A stretch of DNA of 64,000 nt, from positions 85,787 to 149,786 of the forward strand of contig NZ_BOMQ01000052.1 in the NCBI RefSeq assembly GCF_016862275.1. Direction: 5' to 3'. The notes below the pieces were generated by a model. It ran no database searches and was not told the origin of the DNA. It saw nothing but the letters and a program-made list of their open reading frames with translations. Origin of the DNA: Actinoplanes nipponensis. GTDB lineage: Bacteria; Actinomycetota; Actinomycetes; Mycobacteriales; Micromonosporaceae. The position numbers and the translations under genes were made by a program. Positions 44,398-53,523 of this stretch are shown piece after piece. The stretch's first letter is position 1. Every line of letters begins with the position of its first letter.

Positions 44398-45873
44398 ATG
44401 GATGTGTTCGGCCCCCGGCGCGGAGCACGCCTGGCAGGCGCTGCCCACCGTCCGCCCCGGACCCGCCCGGGGCGGCGGCGCCGACGCCACCGTCGTGATC
44501 GACCCGGGCCGGACGCGGCAGCGCTACACCGGCGTCGGCTTCTCGCTGGACGAGACGAGCGTCTCCAACCTGTGGAAGCTCACCCCCGCCGAGCGGGACC
44601 GGGGCCCTCAAGCCCGGTAGCACCACCGGGTACTACCAGGTGGGCCGGCTGCGCGACGACGCCGTCGACGTGTTCGCCCGCTACTACGTCAAGTACCTGC
44701 AGGCGTACGCCCGGCACGGCATCCGCGTCGACGCGCTGACGCTGCTCAACGAGCCCGGCATGGACGTGGTGTACCCCGCGATGGACATCGGCATCGCCCA
44801 GCAGCAGCGGCTGGTCCTGGCGATCAAGCGGGAGCTGGCCGCGCACCGGCTGCGCACCCGGCTGTACGTGCACGACTTCAACTTCTGGGACTGGAAGGAC
44901 CCGAACAGCACCGCTACCAAGAACTACCACCGGATCCTCGACGACCCGCGGGTCCGCGCGGCCGCCGACGCCATCGCGTTCCACCCGTACTGGGGTGACC
45001 CGGCGGTGATGCGCGACGCGTACGAGCAGACCGGCAAGCCGGTGCACCTGACCGAGACCAGCGACCTCTCCCCCGCCACCGTCCTGAGCGACCTGCGCCT
45101 CGACGCCTCCTCGTACGTGCTGTGGGCGCAGGCCACCGACCAGGACGGCGGGACGCTGCACTGGACGCCCGCCCGCGACAACGCCATCGACTGGGCGGAG
45201 GTCGGCCGCACCACCAGGTGGCCGGACCGTCTGGTCAAAGTGGACACCACCACCGGTACGTTCACCGTGCGCGACGAGCTCTACGCCCTGGGCCAGTTCG
45301 CCCGCTACCTCGGCCCGCAGCACGTACGGGTGGCGTCGAGCGCGGCCGACAACGGCGTGAGCAATGTGGTGTTCCGGGATGGCGGGGACGGCTTCGTGGC
45401 CGTCCTGGGCAACGACGCCGCCACCGACCGGACCGTCGAGGTGGTGCTCGCGGGCGAGTCGTTCACCGCCGTCGTGCCGGCGCACGCGTACGCCACGTAC
45501 CGGTGGACCGGCCGCGTGCCGCCCTCGCGCCGCAACCACGCGCCGGTGCTGCGCGCGGTGGCCCCGGTGGTCGCCGATCAGTTCGCCACCACCCGCGTCC
45601 CGCTGTCGGCCACCGACCGGGACGGCGACGGGCCGGTCGCTACGGCCTGGAGCTGCGGGTGGCCAACGGCACCGGCGCGGCGGCCACCGACGCGATCTCG
45701 CTACGCGACGCCGCGGGCACGGTGCTGGCGCGGGCGTCGGCGCCGGACACCGGGGGCTGGGCGGCGTACCAGTCGGTGCACGTCCCGGTCGAGCTGGCCG
45801 CGGGCGACCAGCTGGTGACGCTGTACTGCGGGACCGGCGGGTTCACCTGGACTACCTGCGGTTCACCGCCTGA
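44398..45873 (+). pseudogene. Decayed GH30 glycosidase with Ig-like and CBM6/35-type domains
   Basis: Pieces of one secreted glycosidase occur in different frames. Around 44490-44600 the start of the GH30 barrel (YTGVGFSLDETSVSNLWKL) is readable. At about 44606 the frame changes and some 80-100 residues are missing. From there to about 45640 one frame carries the rest of the barrel, including the acid/base NEP in LTLLNEPGMD and the nucleophile TET in HLTETSDLS, then a beta domain and an Ig-like segment (LSATDRDGDG). A second shift leads into a CBM-like module (LRVANGTGAAATDAISLRD), and a third just before the end restores LDYLRFTA. With at least three lesions and an internal deletion, it cannot make an active enzyme. 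Confidence 0.8.
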
Positions 45874-45883
45874 CCGGTCCTGA

Positions 45884-46594
45884 TCACAGCACCCGGGAGA
45901 CGCCCTCGGCCGCGATCCGCCGGTCGAGGGCGTCCCGGTCCAGGTTGGCGCACAGCACGATCGAGGCGCCGGCGACCAGCGGCGCCAGCAGCCATTGCAG
46001 GGGCTGCTCGTGCTCGCCGGCGTCGACGAGCACCCGGTCGCCCGCCCGCAACCCCAGCGACGCCGCGATCTCGTGGGCCAGCTCGCTCCACTGCGCGTAC
46101 GTCGTGCCGTCCGGGCTCGCCGCGTCGCCCGGCCGCAGCTCCGGGTAGGCCGGCGCGGTGTCCGGCTGCCGGACCAGCTCGGCGGCGAAGTCCCGGTAGC
46201 CGGCCGGCACCTCCGCCAGCGGCCGCAGGCCGGGCTCGAGGCCCAGCACGAACCGGTGCCGACCGGCCGGCACCTCCTCCAGCCAGCTGTCCAGGCGCCG
46301 GCGGGAGACGAAGACCGCGTCCGGCGCAGGGGCCGGCGGATCGGTCAGGCCGGCCGTCGACCAGGGCCGGAAGGACACCGCGATCCCCGCCGACCACGCC
46401 CCGAGCAGGACCGCCGCGGTCTGCCAGTGCGGCGGCAGCAGCACCGCGGCGTCGCCACCGGCGGTCAGGCCGCAGCCGTCGCGCAGCAGGGCGGCCACCC
46501 GCGCCGACCAGCTGCCCAGCTCGGGCGCGCTGAGCTCGGTGCGCTCGCCGGTGGCGTCGTCGTAGTAGGTCAGCAGCGGACGGTCCGGGCCCAT
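45884..46594 (-). CDS. TIGR03089-family protein (truncated acyl-CoA-synthetase-like)
   Basis: 236 aa, related to the N-terminal half of AMP-dependent ligases but without the adenylation signature or the C-terminal lid domain. Visible segments are LLTYYDDATGERTELSAPELGSW at the N-terminus, LLGAWSAGIAVSF in the middle, and LRAGDRVLVDAGE toward the end. The family is actinobacterial and of unknown function; length matches known members, so it is not a broken gene. The start is ATG at 46594. It follows the XRE regulator on the same strand after a 40-bp gap. Confidence 0.78.
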   Translation of the reverse strand: MGPDRPLLTYYDDATGERTELSAPELGSWSARVAALLRDGCGLTAGGDAAVLLPPHWQTAAVLLGAWSAGIAVSFRPWSTAGLTDPPAPAPDAVFVSRRRLDSWLEEVPAGRHRFVLGLEPGLRPLAEVPAGYRDFAAELVRQPDTAPAYPELRPGDAASPDGTTYAQWSELAHEIAASLGLRAGDRVLVDAGEHEQPLQWLLAPLVAGASIVLCANLDRDALDRRIAAEGVSRVL

Positions 46595-46634
46595 CGGGTG
46601 GTTCCTCCGGAGTGGACGAAGGGGGTACGGGGAG

Positions 46635-47510
46635 TCAGCCGGGGGCGTCGAGGTCGCGCAGCGCCTTGCGCAGCAGCTCGGGGGTGCGGGCCGGCGGCTC
46701 CGCCTCGATGGTCAGCCGGCCCATCGCCGCGGCGTACTGGTCCACGTCCTCGCGCTTGTCCAGGTAGAGGCCGCTGGTCAGGTGCTCGAGGTAGACCACG
46801 TCGGGCATGTCCGGGTACGGGAAGCGCAGGATGGTGAAGGCGCCCCCGGCGGCGGCGTGCCCGCCGGACTCGAACGGGATCACCTGCAGCCGGACGCTGG
46901 GCTGCTCGCACATCCCCAGCAGCGACTCGATCTGCTCCCGCAGCACCGCCTTGCCGCCGATCGGCCGGCGCAGCACCGCCTCGTCGAGCACCGCCCACAG
47001 CCGTGGGGACTCGTCGCGCTGCAGCATCTGCTTGCGGGCCATCCGCAGGTCGGCACGCCGGTCGATCTCCTCCTTCGACGCGGTGCCGTGCCCGAGCGTG
47101 ATGACCGCCCGGGCGTACGCGTCGGTCTGCAGCAGCCCGGGGACGAACTGGATCTCGTACGTGCGGATCAGCTCGGCGGCCTGCTCCAGGTCGAGGTAGT
47201 TCTGGAACCACGTGCTCAGCACGTCGCCGTACGAGTGCCACCAACCCGGGGTGTTGGCCTCGCGGGCCAGCGTGAGCAGGCGCTCGCGTTCGCCCGCGTC
47301 CTCCACCCCGTAGAGCTTGAGCAGGTCGACGACATCGCGTTCCTTGAAGCTGACCCGGCCCAGCTCCATCCGGCTGATCTTCGACTCCGAGGCCCGGATC
47401 TCGTAGCCCGCCTGGTCGCGGCTGACCCCCTTGGCCAGCCGCAGGCTGCGCAGCCGGGCACCGAGCTGCAACCGGCGGACCGTGGGCCCGTCGTTCTGCG
47501 CCGTCGTCAT
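46635..47510 (-). CDS. XRE-family regulator with DUF5753 domain
   Basis: 291 aa. An N-terminal HTH_31 domain (about 12-70; LGARLRSLRLAKGVSRDQAG, then SKISRMELGR) is followed by the DUF5753 ligand/partner domain (about 95-285; FVPGLLQTDAYARAVI, LDEAVLRRPIGG, QVIPFESGGHAAAGGAFTIL, DVVYLEHLTSGLYLD). Such regulators are abundant in sporulating actinomycetes and usually pair with a DUF397 protein; none is next to this one. ATG at 47510 follows GGGA by 6 nt. A short possible gene ends 19 bp upstream. Confidence 0.88.
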   Translation of the reverse strand: MTTAQNDGPTVRRLQLGARLRSLRLAKGVSRDQAGYEIRASESKISRMELGRVSFKERDVVDLLKLYGVEDAGERERLLTLAREANTPGWWHSYGDVLSTWFQNYLDLEQAAELIRTYEIQFVPGLLQTDAYARAVITLGHGTASKEEIDRRADLRMARKQMLQRDESPRLWAVLDEAVLRRPIGGKAVLREQIESLLGMCEQPSVRLQVIPFESGGHAAAGGAFTILRFPYPDMPDVVYLEHLTSGLYLDKREDVDQYAAAMGRLTIEAEPPARTPELLRKALRDLDAPG

Positions 47511-47529
47511 CGGTGATCCCGTCGTGTCG

Positions 47530-47655
47530 TCAGGGTTTGCGGCCGACCGCACAGTACTGGTCGATCTCCGGCGCGTCCGCCGCGCCCGGCTCGGTCCGGG
47601 CTGTCTGCGGGACGCTGGTGTCCACTTCGGGCATTGCCTGCCGGGCGTCGGCCAC
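47530..47655 (-). CDS. Possible small protein gene upstream of the XRE regulator
   Basis: 41 codons plus stop. The GTG start is preceded by AGAGGGA 7 nt upstream, and third codon positions are strongly G/C, as in real genes here. The product runs from VADARQAMPEVDT to IDQYCAVGRKP, acidic in the middle, with one Cys near the end. It ends 19 bp before the ATG of the XRE gene on the same strand, and a TATGCT -10 box lies upstream (about 47699), so the two may be co-transcribed. Further GTG codons in frame up to 47682 would add 9 residues. I recognise no family. It could be the missing partner of the XRE protein, or a leader peptide. Confidence 0.4.
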   Translation of the reverse strand: MADARQAMPEVDTSVPQTARTEPGAADAPEIDQYCAVGRKP

Positions 47656-47751
47656 GTGCACATCCCTCTGCTCGATCGGCACATCGATGATCGCGCAAGC
47701 ATAAACCGCCCGTCGATCGCCGGCGCGCGCCGAACGGTCATTCCCGGCGCG

Positions 47752-48507
47752 CTAAGCGGCGATCACCGCGGTGCCGGCCGCGGTCAGCCGGCCGACGGTC
47801 GGGTCGCCGGGCGGGGCGTCGGTGATCACGCCGGCCACGGCGTCGAGCGGCAGCACGGCGAAGCGCGAGGCCGCCCCGATCTTCTCGGTGCTGGCCAGCA
47901 CGTAGGTGTCCGCGGCCCGCCGGGCCAGGGCCCGCTTCATCGCGGCCTCGTCGGCGTCGCCGGTGGTGAGGCCGGCGTCCGGGTGCACCCCGGTCACGCC
48001 GAGCAGGAACAGGTCGGCGTGCACCGCCTGGGCGGCCTCGACCGCGGCCGCGCCGCAGGTGACCATCGAGTGCCGGAAGAGCCGCCCGCCGAGCACGTAG
48101 ACCTCGACCGACGGGTGCCCGGCGAGCGCGGCCGCCACGGTGGGGCTGTGGGTGACCACCGTCGCCGCCAGCCCGGCGGGCAGCGCCCGGGTCACGGCCA
48201 GGGCCGTCGTGCCGCCGTCGAGGATCACGGTGGCGCCCGGCCGGATCAACGCGGCCGCCGCTGTCGCGACGCGCTGCTTGCTGGCCACCTCGACCTCGCG
48301 GCGGGTGCCGTAGTCGGCGACGGCCGGGGACGCCGGCAGGGCGCCGCCGTAGACCCGCTGGCAGCGGCCGGCGGCGGCGAGCTCGCGCAGGTCGCGGCGG
48401 ACGCTGTCCTCGGAGACACCGAGCTCGGCGGCCACGTCCTTGGCGACCAGCCGCCGGTCCCGTTCGAGCCGGGCCAGCAGGAATTCCTTGCGTTGGGCGG
48501 CCAGCAT
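47752..48507 (-). CDS. DeoR-family transcriptional regulator
   Basis: 251 aa. The N-terminal HTH (about 1-55; LVAKDVAAELGVSEDSVRRDLRELAAAG) precedes a DeoR sensor domain (about 75-235) with GATVILDGGTTALAV, the phosphosugar-binding loop. DeoR proteins typically respond to phosphorylated sugars or nucleosides. No sugar operon is adjacent; the divergent neighbour (56 bp) is a DUF4406 protein. The repeated AGAAAC elements in the gap, 19 bp apart, may be its own operator. ATG at 48507 follows GGAG. Confidence 0.87.
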   Translation of the reverse strand: MLAAQRKEFLLARLERDRRLVAKDVAAELGVSEDSVRRDLRELAAAGRCQRVYGGALPASPAVADYGTRREVEVASKQRVATAAAALIRPGATVILDGGTTALAVTRALPAGLAATVVTHSPTVAAALAGHPSVEVYVLGGRLFRHSMVTCGAAAVEAAQAVHADLFLLGVTGVHPDAGLTTGDADEAAMKRALARRAADTYVLASTEKIGAASRFAVLPLDAVAGVITDAPPGDPTVGRLTAAGTAVIAA

Positions 48508-48563
48508 GCGCGTTTCTCCGTATTCCTCTTTGTTTCTGCCGAGTGTATCGCTAGCCTGGCGCC

Positions 48564-48929
48564 ATGAAGCCCATGTTGATCCTCATTGCCGGCCCCTACC
48601 GTTCCGGCACCGGCGGCGACCCGGCCCTGATCGCGGCCAACCTGGCCCGCCTCGAGGAGGCGGCATGGCCGATCTTCCAGGCCGGTCACGTGCCGATGAT
48701 CGGCGAGTGGGTGGCCCTGCCGGTGCTGGCGCGGGCGAACGGCGCGGCCACCGCCGAGGACGTCCTCTACCCCACCGCGCAGCGGCTGCTCCAGCACTGC
48801 GACGCCGTCCTGCGGTTGCCCGGCGCCTCGACGGGCGCGGACCAGGACGTCGCGATCGCACGCGACCGCGGGCTGCCCGTCTACCACCGCATCGAGGAGA
48901 TTCCCGGGCACCTCGCCCCGAGCGCCTGA
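48564..48929 (+). CDS. DUF4406 (nucleoside 2-deoxyribosyltransferase-like) protein
   Basis: 121 aa. The start LILIAGPYRSG and the segments AGHVPMIGEW and GADQDVAIARDRGLPVY match DUF4406, which shares the nucleoside deoxyribosyltransferase fold. The catalytic Glu of that family cannot be assigned confidently. The ATG is 6 nt after TAGCCT (48552-48557), so the mRNA is likely leaderless. The gene is divergent from a DeoR regulator, and DeoR proteins often sense nucleoside products, so a role in nucleoside salvage is a reasonable guess. Confidence 0.75.
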   Translation: MKPMLILIAGPYRSGTGGDPALIAANLARLEEAAWPIFQAGHVPMIGEWVALPVLARANGAATAEDVLYPTAQRLLQHCDAVLRLPGASTGADQDVAIARDRGLPVYHRIEEIPGHLAPSA

Positions 48930-48935
48930 CCGGCC

Positions 48936-49409
48936 TCAGGGGCCGGCCGGCCCGGGATCGGTCACGTCGGCGAAGGTCGCGCCGAGCGCCGCCGCGGCCT
49001 CGTCGGCGGCGACCTCCAGGCCCACCCCACGCTCCCCGGCGCCGAGCCCGATCGTGCGGCCGCGCAGCCGCTCGTCGGCGATCACCGGCCAGGGGTGCGC
49101 CGACCCGAACGGGGTGATGGTGCCGCGCTCGTATCCGGTGGCGAGCCGGGCCGTGGCCGCGTCCGGCATCGACAGCCGGCTGACGCCCAGCCGGGACCGC
49201 AGCTTGGGCCACGAGATGACCCGGTCGCCGGGCACCAGGACGAGGACGTACCGGTCCTCGGCGAGCCGGACGACCAGGGTCTTGACCAGGTCGCGGACCT
49301 CCCGGCCCTGGGCGGCGGCGGCCTCCGCGACGCTGCCGGCCGGGCCGTGCCGCAGGACGCGGTGCGCGATGCCGGCGGCAACGACGGCGCTGACGGCGGG
49401 CCCGGACAT
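48936..49409 (-). CDS. YbaK/EbsC-type aminoacyl-tRNA deacylase
   Basis: 157 aa. The YbaK fold is shown by REVRDLVKTLVVRLAEDRYVLVLVPGDR (conserved Lys and the strand after it) and GYERGTITPFG near 95-105, which corresponds to the GGxSPxG/G-x-x-P-F-G substrate loop. Family members hydrolyse mischarged Cys-, Ala- or Pro-tRNA in trans. Which tRNA this one edits cannot be told. The ATG is 6 nt after TAGGGT (49416-49421), suggesting a leaderless mRNA. It is convergent with DUF4406. Confidence 0.85.
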   Translation of the reverse strand: MSGPAVSAVVAAGIAHRVLRHGPAGSVAEAAAAQGREVRDLVKTLVVRLAEDRYVLVLVPGDRVISWPKLRSRLGVSRLSMPDAATARLATGYERGTITPFGSAHPWPVIADERLRGRTIGLGAGERGVGLEVAADEAAAALGATFADVTDPGPAGP

Positions 49410-49494
49410 GAGATCACCCTACCCAGCCGGCCGGGCGGTCCCGCAGTCCGGCAAACCGCCACCCGGCGGCGGGCCCCGGGCGTAGCGTCGACTC

Positions 49495-51357
49495 GTGGGC
49501 GGGGGCACCGGATCCAGCACCTCCCCCGGCCCCGGCCCCGGCGCTCGGGCGCCGGGGCGGCGCCGCTCGCTGCTGGTGCTGACCCTGGTGGTGGCCCTCG
49601 GTCTGTTCGGCACCGCGCTGGCCGCGGTGGCGCTGCACCGCGCCGACGAGGACCGGGCCGCGCGGGCGCTGAGCCAGCAGACGATGATCGTCGCGCAGAC
49701 CGTCGCCGCCGAGATCCGCCGCTACAGCACCTCGCTGAGCGACCTGGCCGCCGCCGTCGGCGCCCAGTCCCGGCTCGAGTCGGCCGAGTTCACCGCCATC
49801 GTCGCCGCGGTCGACCGGCAGCGCCTGCCCGGCGCCAGCGGCGTGGCCGTCGTGGTGCCGGCGCGGACCGAGCAGATCCCCGCGGTGCAACGCTTCTGGC
49901 GCGACCGCGGCGACGACGGCCTCACCCTGCGACCGGTGCCGACGCCGTCCGGGGAGCACCTGTTCGTGGTGCTGCACCGCTCCCTCGACGGCGGCGACTC
50001 GCTGCGCGGCCGCGACGTGACCGTCATCGCGCCGGCCACCGAGGCGCTGCGGCTCTCGCAGCAGACCCGCCAGGTCACCATCAGCACTACCTACCGGCTG
50101 ATGAAGGACGCGGGGCTGCCCACGGCCCAGCAGCAGTTGTCGTTCCTGCTGGCCGCGCCGGTGTACTCCACCTCACCGGCGGCCAGCGACATCGGGGAGT
50201 TCCGGGGCTGGCTGGCGCTGACCCTGCGCGGCGAGGACTTCCTCAGCCAGGCGATCAGCGTGGTGGCCCGCGACGCGGTCGGCGTCACCCTGTTCGACAC
50301 CGGCGCCCGTACCCCGCTCCCGGTGGCGAGCTGGCGGCCCCGGGCCCCGCTGCGGGACGATCCCGCGCCGCGCGACGTCGCCGTGCCCGTGCCGCAGCGC
50401 ACCTGGCGGCTGGTCGTGCGCCCGACCGACCGACTGATGCCCGGCGCCGACATGCACCTCGACCTGGCCGCCTGGGTCATCGGCACCGTGCTGACCACGC
50501 TGCTGGCCGGGCTGACCGGCACGGTGCTGACCTCCCGCAACCGGGCCCTGCGCCGGGTCGACGAGGCGACCACCGCGCTGCGGCACGACATCGAGCGCCG
50601 CGAGGCGGTCGAGCAGCAGCTGCGGCAGCGCGAGGCGGAGCTGGTCGGCTTCGCCGGGATCGTGGCCCACGACCTGCGCAGCCCGCTGGCCCGGATCACC
50701 GGCTTCGCGGACTTCCTGCGCGAGGAGGCCGCGGCCCGGCTCGACCCGGTGCACCGCGACTTCCTGGAGCGGCTGTACGGGGGCGCGCAACGGATGCAGG
50801 TGCTCATCGACGACCTGCTCGACTACGCCACCGCCGAGAACCGGACGCTGAACACCACGATGGTCGACCTCAAGGCCCTCGCCGACGAGGTGGCCCACGA
50901 ACGGCAGGGCGCGCAGCCGGGGGACACCCTGATCGTGGTGGACCCGCTGCCGTCGGTGCCGGGCGATGCCACGCTGCTGCGCCAGGTTCTCGACAACCTG
51001 ATCGGCAACGCGGTCAAGTACACCGCCGAGGGCCACCAGCCGTACGTGCGGATCAGCAGCCGCCCCGAGGGCGACGCCGTACGGATCGACGTGGCGGACC
51101 GGGGCATCGGCGTCCCCGAGGAGCAGCGCGACGCCGTCTTCACCGCCTTCGCCCGGGCCGCCGGCAGCGAGGCCTACCCCGGTACGGGCCTGGGCCTGGC
51201 CATCGTGCACCGCATCGTCGAGCGGCACGGCGGCCGCACCGGCGTCGACGACAACCCCGGCGGCGGCAGCCGCTTCTGGTTCACGCTGCCGCTGGCGGCG
51301 CGCCCCACCGAGGCGACGGCCGCCGCGCCGGCGGGCTGGGCCATGGCCGGCCAGTGA
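49495..51357 (+). CDS. Membrane sensor histidine kinase with CHASE domain
   Basis: 620 aa. A Gly/Pro-rich N-terminus, helix 1 (LLVLTLVVALGLFGTALAAVAL), an extracellular CHASE domain (about 55-315; GVAVVVPA, GDSLRGRDV and STTYRLMKD), and helix 2 (LAAWVIGTVLTTLLAGLTGTV) are followed by a coiled coil and the kinase. The H-box is GIVAHDLRSPLARITGFADFL, the N-box LIGNAVKY, and the G-boxes DRGIGVPEEQ and GTGLGLAIV. The GTG is 6 nt after TAGCGT (49483-49488), so it is probably leaderless. No response regulator is adjacent. CHASE domains commonly sense small extracellular molecules. Confidence 0.88.
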   Translation: MGGGTGSSTSPGPGPGARAPGRRRSLLVLTLVVALGLFGTALAAVALHRADEDRAARALSQQTMIVAQTVAAEIRRYSTSLSDLAAAVGAQSRLESAEFTAIVAAVDRQRLPGASGVAVVVPARTEQIPAVQRFWRDRGDDGLTLRPVPTPSGEHLFVVLHRSLDGGDSLRGRDVTVIAPATEALRLSQQTRQVTISTTYRLMKDAGLPTAQQQLSFLLAAPVYSTSPAASDIGEFRGWLALTLRGEDFLSQAISVVARDAVGVTLFDTGARTPLPVASWRPRAPLRDDPAPRDVAVPVPQRTWRLVVRPTDRLMPGADMHLDLAAWVIGTVLTTLLAGLTGTVLTSRNRALRRVDEATTALRHDIERREAVEQQLRQREAELVGFAGIVAHDLRSPLARITGFADFLREEAAARLDPVHRDFLERLYGGAQRMQVLIDDLLDYATAENRTLNTTMVDLKALADEVAHERQGAQPGDTLIVVDPLPSVPGDATLLRQVLDNLIGNAVKYTAEGHQPYVRISSRPEGDAVRIDVADRGIGVPEEQRDAVFTAFARAAGSEAYPGTGLGLAIVHRIVERHGGRTGVDDNPGGGSRFWFTLPLAARPTEATAAAPAGWAMAGQ

Positions 51358-51370
51358 TCCGGCCCGGGCG

Positions 51371-53173
51371 CTAGCCGCCCGGCACCATCCAGCTCAGCAC
51401 GGCGGTGCCCTGCAACGTCACCAGCACGCACATGACCAGCAGCAGCACCAGGCTCCAGCCGACCACCTTGCGGAAGATGTCGCCCTCCCGGCCGGCCATG
51501 CCGACCGCGGACGCGGCGATGGCCAGGTTCTGCGGGCTGATCATCTTGCCGAGCACCCCGCCGGAGGAGTTGGCCGCGGCGAGCAGCACCGGGTCCAGTC
51601 CGGCGCGGGCCGCGGTCTGCACCTGCAGGGCCCCGAACAGCGCGTTGGCCGAGGTGTCGGACCCGGTCACGGCCACCCCGATCCAGCCCAGGATCGACGA
51701 CAGGAAGATGAACAGCCCGCCGGCCTGGGCCAGGAACACCCCGAGCGTGTTGGTCTGGCCGGACTGGTTGAGCACGTACGCCAGGGCCAGCACCGCCATC
51801 ACCGTGACGATCGCGTGCCGCAGCCCCACGTAGGTGTCGACGTACGCCCGCAGCGCCCGGCCGGGGCCGATCCGCAGCACCAGCGCGGTGAGGATGCCGG
51901 CCAGGATCATCAGGGTGCCGGCGGCGCCGAGCCAGCCCAGGGTGAACGTGGTGGAGGCGAGCGGCTTGCCGTTGGTGCCCAGCACGTGCAGCCCCGGCCA
52001 GCCGAAGGTGACCGTCCACGGCCGGCCGGCGAGCGCCGACTTGACCGGCCCGAGGTTGGCGATCGAGAAGATCACGATGATGATCAGGTACGGCGCGTAG
52101 GCGCGGGCCACCTCGGCCCGGCCGTCGCGCCGTTCCAGGTCGTCGCCGCCCACGCCGCCCGGCCCGCGTCCCGGTGGCGGCGCCGTGCGCGCGGGTTCGC
52201 CGCCCGGGCCGCCCGGGCCGCCGGCGGCGCCGGCTGGCTCCTGGCCCGCCATGGCCGGCGCGGCGCCGGGGCGGGCCGGCGCCGCGGCCGGCTCGCCGGC
52301 CTCCGCCTCCACCCGCAGGTCCGGCGACTCGGCCGGGTGCCAGACCCGCAGCAGCAGCACGATCGCGGCCGCCGCCAGCAGGGACGCGATGATGTCGGTC
52401 AGCGGCACCGAGATGTAGTTCGACGCCACGAACTGCCCGACCGCGAAGACCACCCCGGCGGTCAGCGCGGCCGGCCAGGTCTGCCGGACCCCGCGCCGGC
52501 CGTCGATGACGGCGACCAGGACCAGCGGCACGACCACCGCCAGCAGGGGCGTCTGCCGGCCGACCATGGCGCCCAGGGTGTCGGTGCTCAGCCGCGGGTC
52601 GTCGAGCGCGCCCGAGGTGACCGTGCCCAGCGTGACGATCGGGGTGGCCAGCGCGCCGAAGGCCACCGGGGCGGTGTTGGCGATGAGCGCCACCGAGGCC
52701 GCGCGGACCGGCGGGAAGCCCAGCGCCATCAGCATGACCACCGTGACGGCGACCGGCGTGCCGAACCCGGCGAGCGCCTCCAGCAGCGCGCCGAAGCAGA
52801 AGGCGACGATGACCGCCTGGATCCGCATGTCCGGGCTGAGCCGGGCCATGGAGCGGCGCAGCACGTCGAAGTGGCCGCTGGCCACCGTCAGGTTGTAGAC
52901 CCAGATCGCGTTGAGCACGATCCACAGGATTGGGAAGAAGCCGAACGCCGCACCCTCGGTGGCCGAGAGCAGGGCCTGCCCGACCGGCATGGCGTAGACC
53001 GCGACGGCGACCACCAGGGCGACCGCGAGCGCGATGATCCCGGCGAGCCACGCGCGCATGCGCAGGGCGCCGAGCAGAACGAACAGGGTCAGCAGCGGCA
53101 GCACCGCGAACAGGGCCGAGAGCGCCACGGAGTCACCGGCGGGGTCGGTCACGATGGTGAACTGGTCCGACAT
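51371..53173 (-). CDS. lctP: L-lactate permease (LctP family)
   Basis: 600 aa integral membrane protein with about 13 helices. Family motifs include FGFFPILWIVLNAIWVYNLT (about 80-98), FCFGALLEALAGFGTPVAVT, and TGSDTSANALFGALQ near the C-terminus. It should import L-lactate (also D-lactate or glycolate) with protons. A Pro/Gly/Ala-rich hydrophilic loop of about 60 residues (near 280-340) is inserted between helices and is longer than usual. The ATG at 53173 follows GGATGG by 5 nt; another ATG is 9 bp upstream. A palindrome overlaps the promoter. No lactate dehydrogenase gene is in view. Confidence 0.93.
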   Translation of the reverse strand: MSDQFTIVTDPAGDSVALSALFAVLPLLTLFVLLGALRMRAWLAGIIALAVALVVAVAVYAMPVGQALLSATEGAAFGFFPILWIVLNAIWVYNLTVASGHFDVLRRSMARLSPDMRIQAVIVAFCFGALLEALAGFGTPVAVTVVMLMALGFPPVRAASVALIANTAPVAFGALATPIVTLGTVTSGALDDPRLSTDTLGAMVGRQTPLLAVVVPLVLVAVIDGRRGVRQTWPAALTAGVVFAVGQFVASNYISVPLTDIIASLLAAAAIVLLLRVWHPAESPDLRVEAEAGEPAAAPARPGAAPAMAGQEPAGAAGGPGGPGGEPARTAPPPGRGPGGVGGDDLERRDGRAEVARAYAPYLIIIVIFSIANLGPVKSALAGRPWTVTFGWPGLHVLGTNGKPLASTTFTLGWLGAAGTLMILAGILTALVLRIGPGRALRAYVDTYVGLRHAIVTVMAVLALAYVLNQSGQTNTLGVFLAQAGGLFIFLSSILGWIGVAVTGSDTSANALFGALQVQTAARAGLDPVLLAAANSSGGVLGKMISPQNLAIAASAVGMAGREGDIFRKVVGWSLVLLLVMCVLVTLQGTAVLSWMVPGG

Positions 53174-53196
53174 GGCAGCCATCCAGGCTTTTCGAT

Positions 53197-53213
53197 GATT
53201 GTTGACCTCAATC
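53197..53213 (-). promoter_or_regulatory. Palindrome over the lactate permease promoter
   Basis: GATTG-ttgacct-CAATC is a perfect 5-bp inverted repeat with an inner TTGA-CC-TCAA symmetry. Read on the permease strand it overlaps a TAGATT -10 box (53210-53215 complement), so a bound regulator would block transcription. A GntR-type lactate regulator is the obvious guess. Confidence 0.5.
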
Positions 53214-53344
53214 TAACGCCTGGGCGACCCCGGCGACACCGCGGAGATCGGCGATCGGGCCGCCGCCGGATACCCGGAGGCGGCGACGGCCCGGCCGGTC
53301 GCCCGGGGCATGTCCTTTGTGCAACGTGCAGCGAGTACATGACC

Positions 53345-53356
53345 TTGGCATGCCAA
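53345..53356. promoter_or_regulatory. Perfect 12-bp palindrome TTGGCATGCCAA
   Basis: It lies midway between the divergent lactate permease and GNAT genes, about 170 bp from each start. It has the TTGG-N4-CCAA form of some lactate-regulator sites. The 53174-53523 gap otherwise shows no gene. Confidence 0.5.
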
Positions 53357-53523
53357 ATTCGCCGATGTCAGCGTGGACACCGCTTCAAGAGCGAAAATGT
53401 GTTGCTCACAGCCTGTTGTTCTTGCATCACCCTCCGTACTCTGTTGGTCAAATACCCATCGATCAACTTCGACGCAGCGGTGGTCGATGGTCACCCGACC
53501 GGCAGCATTGCGGGGAGCACAGC

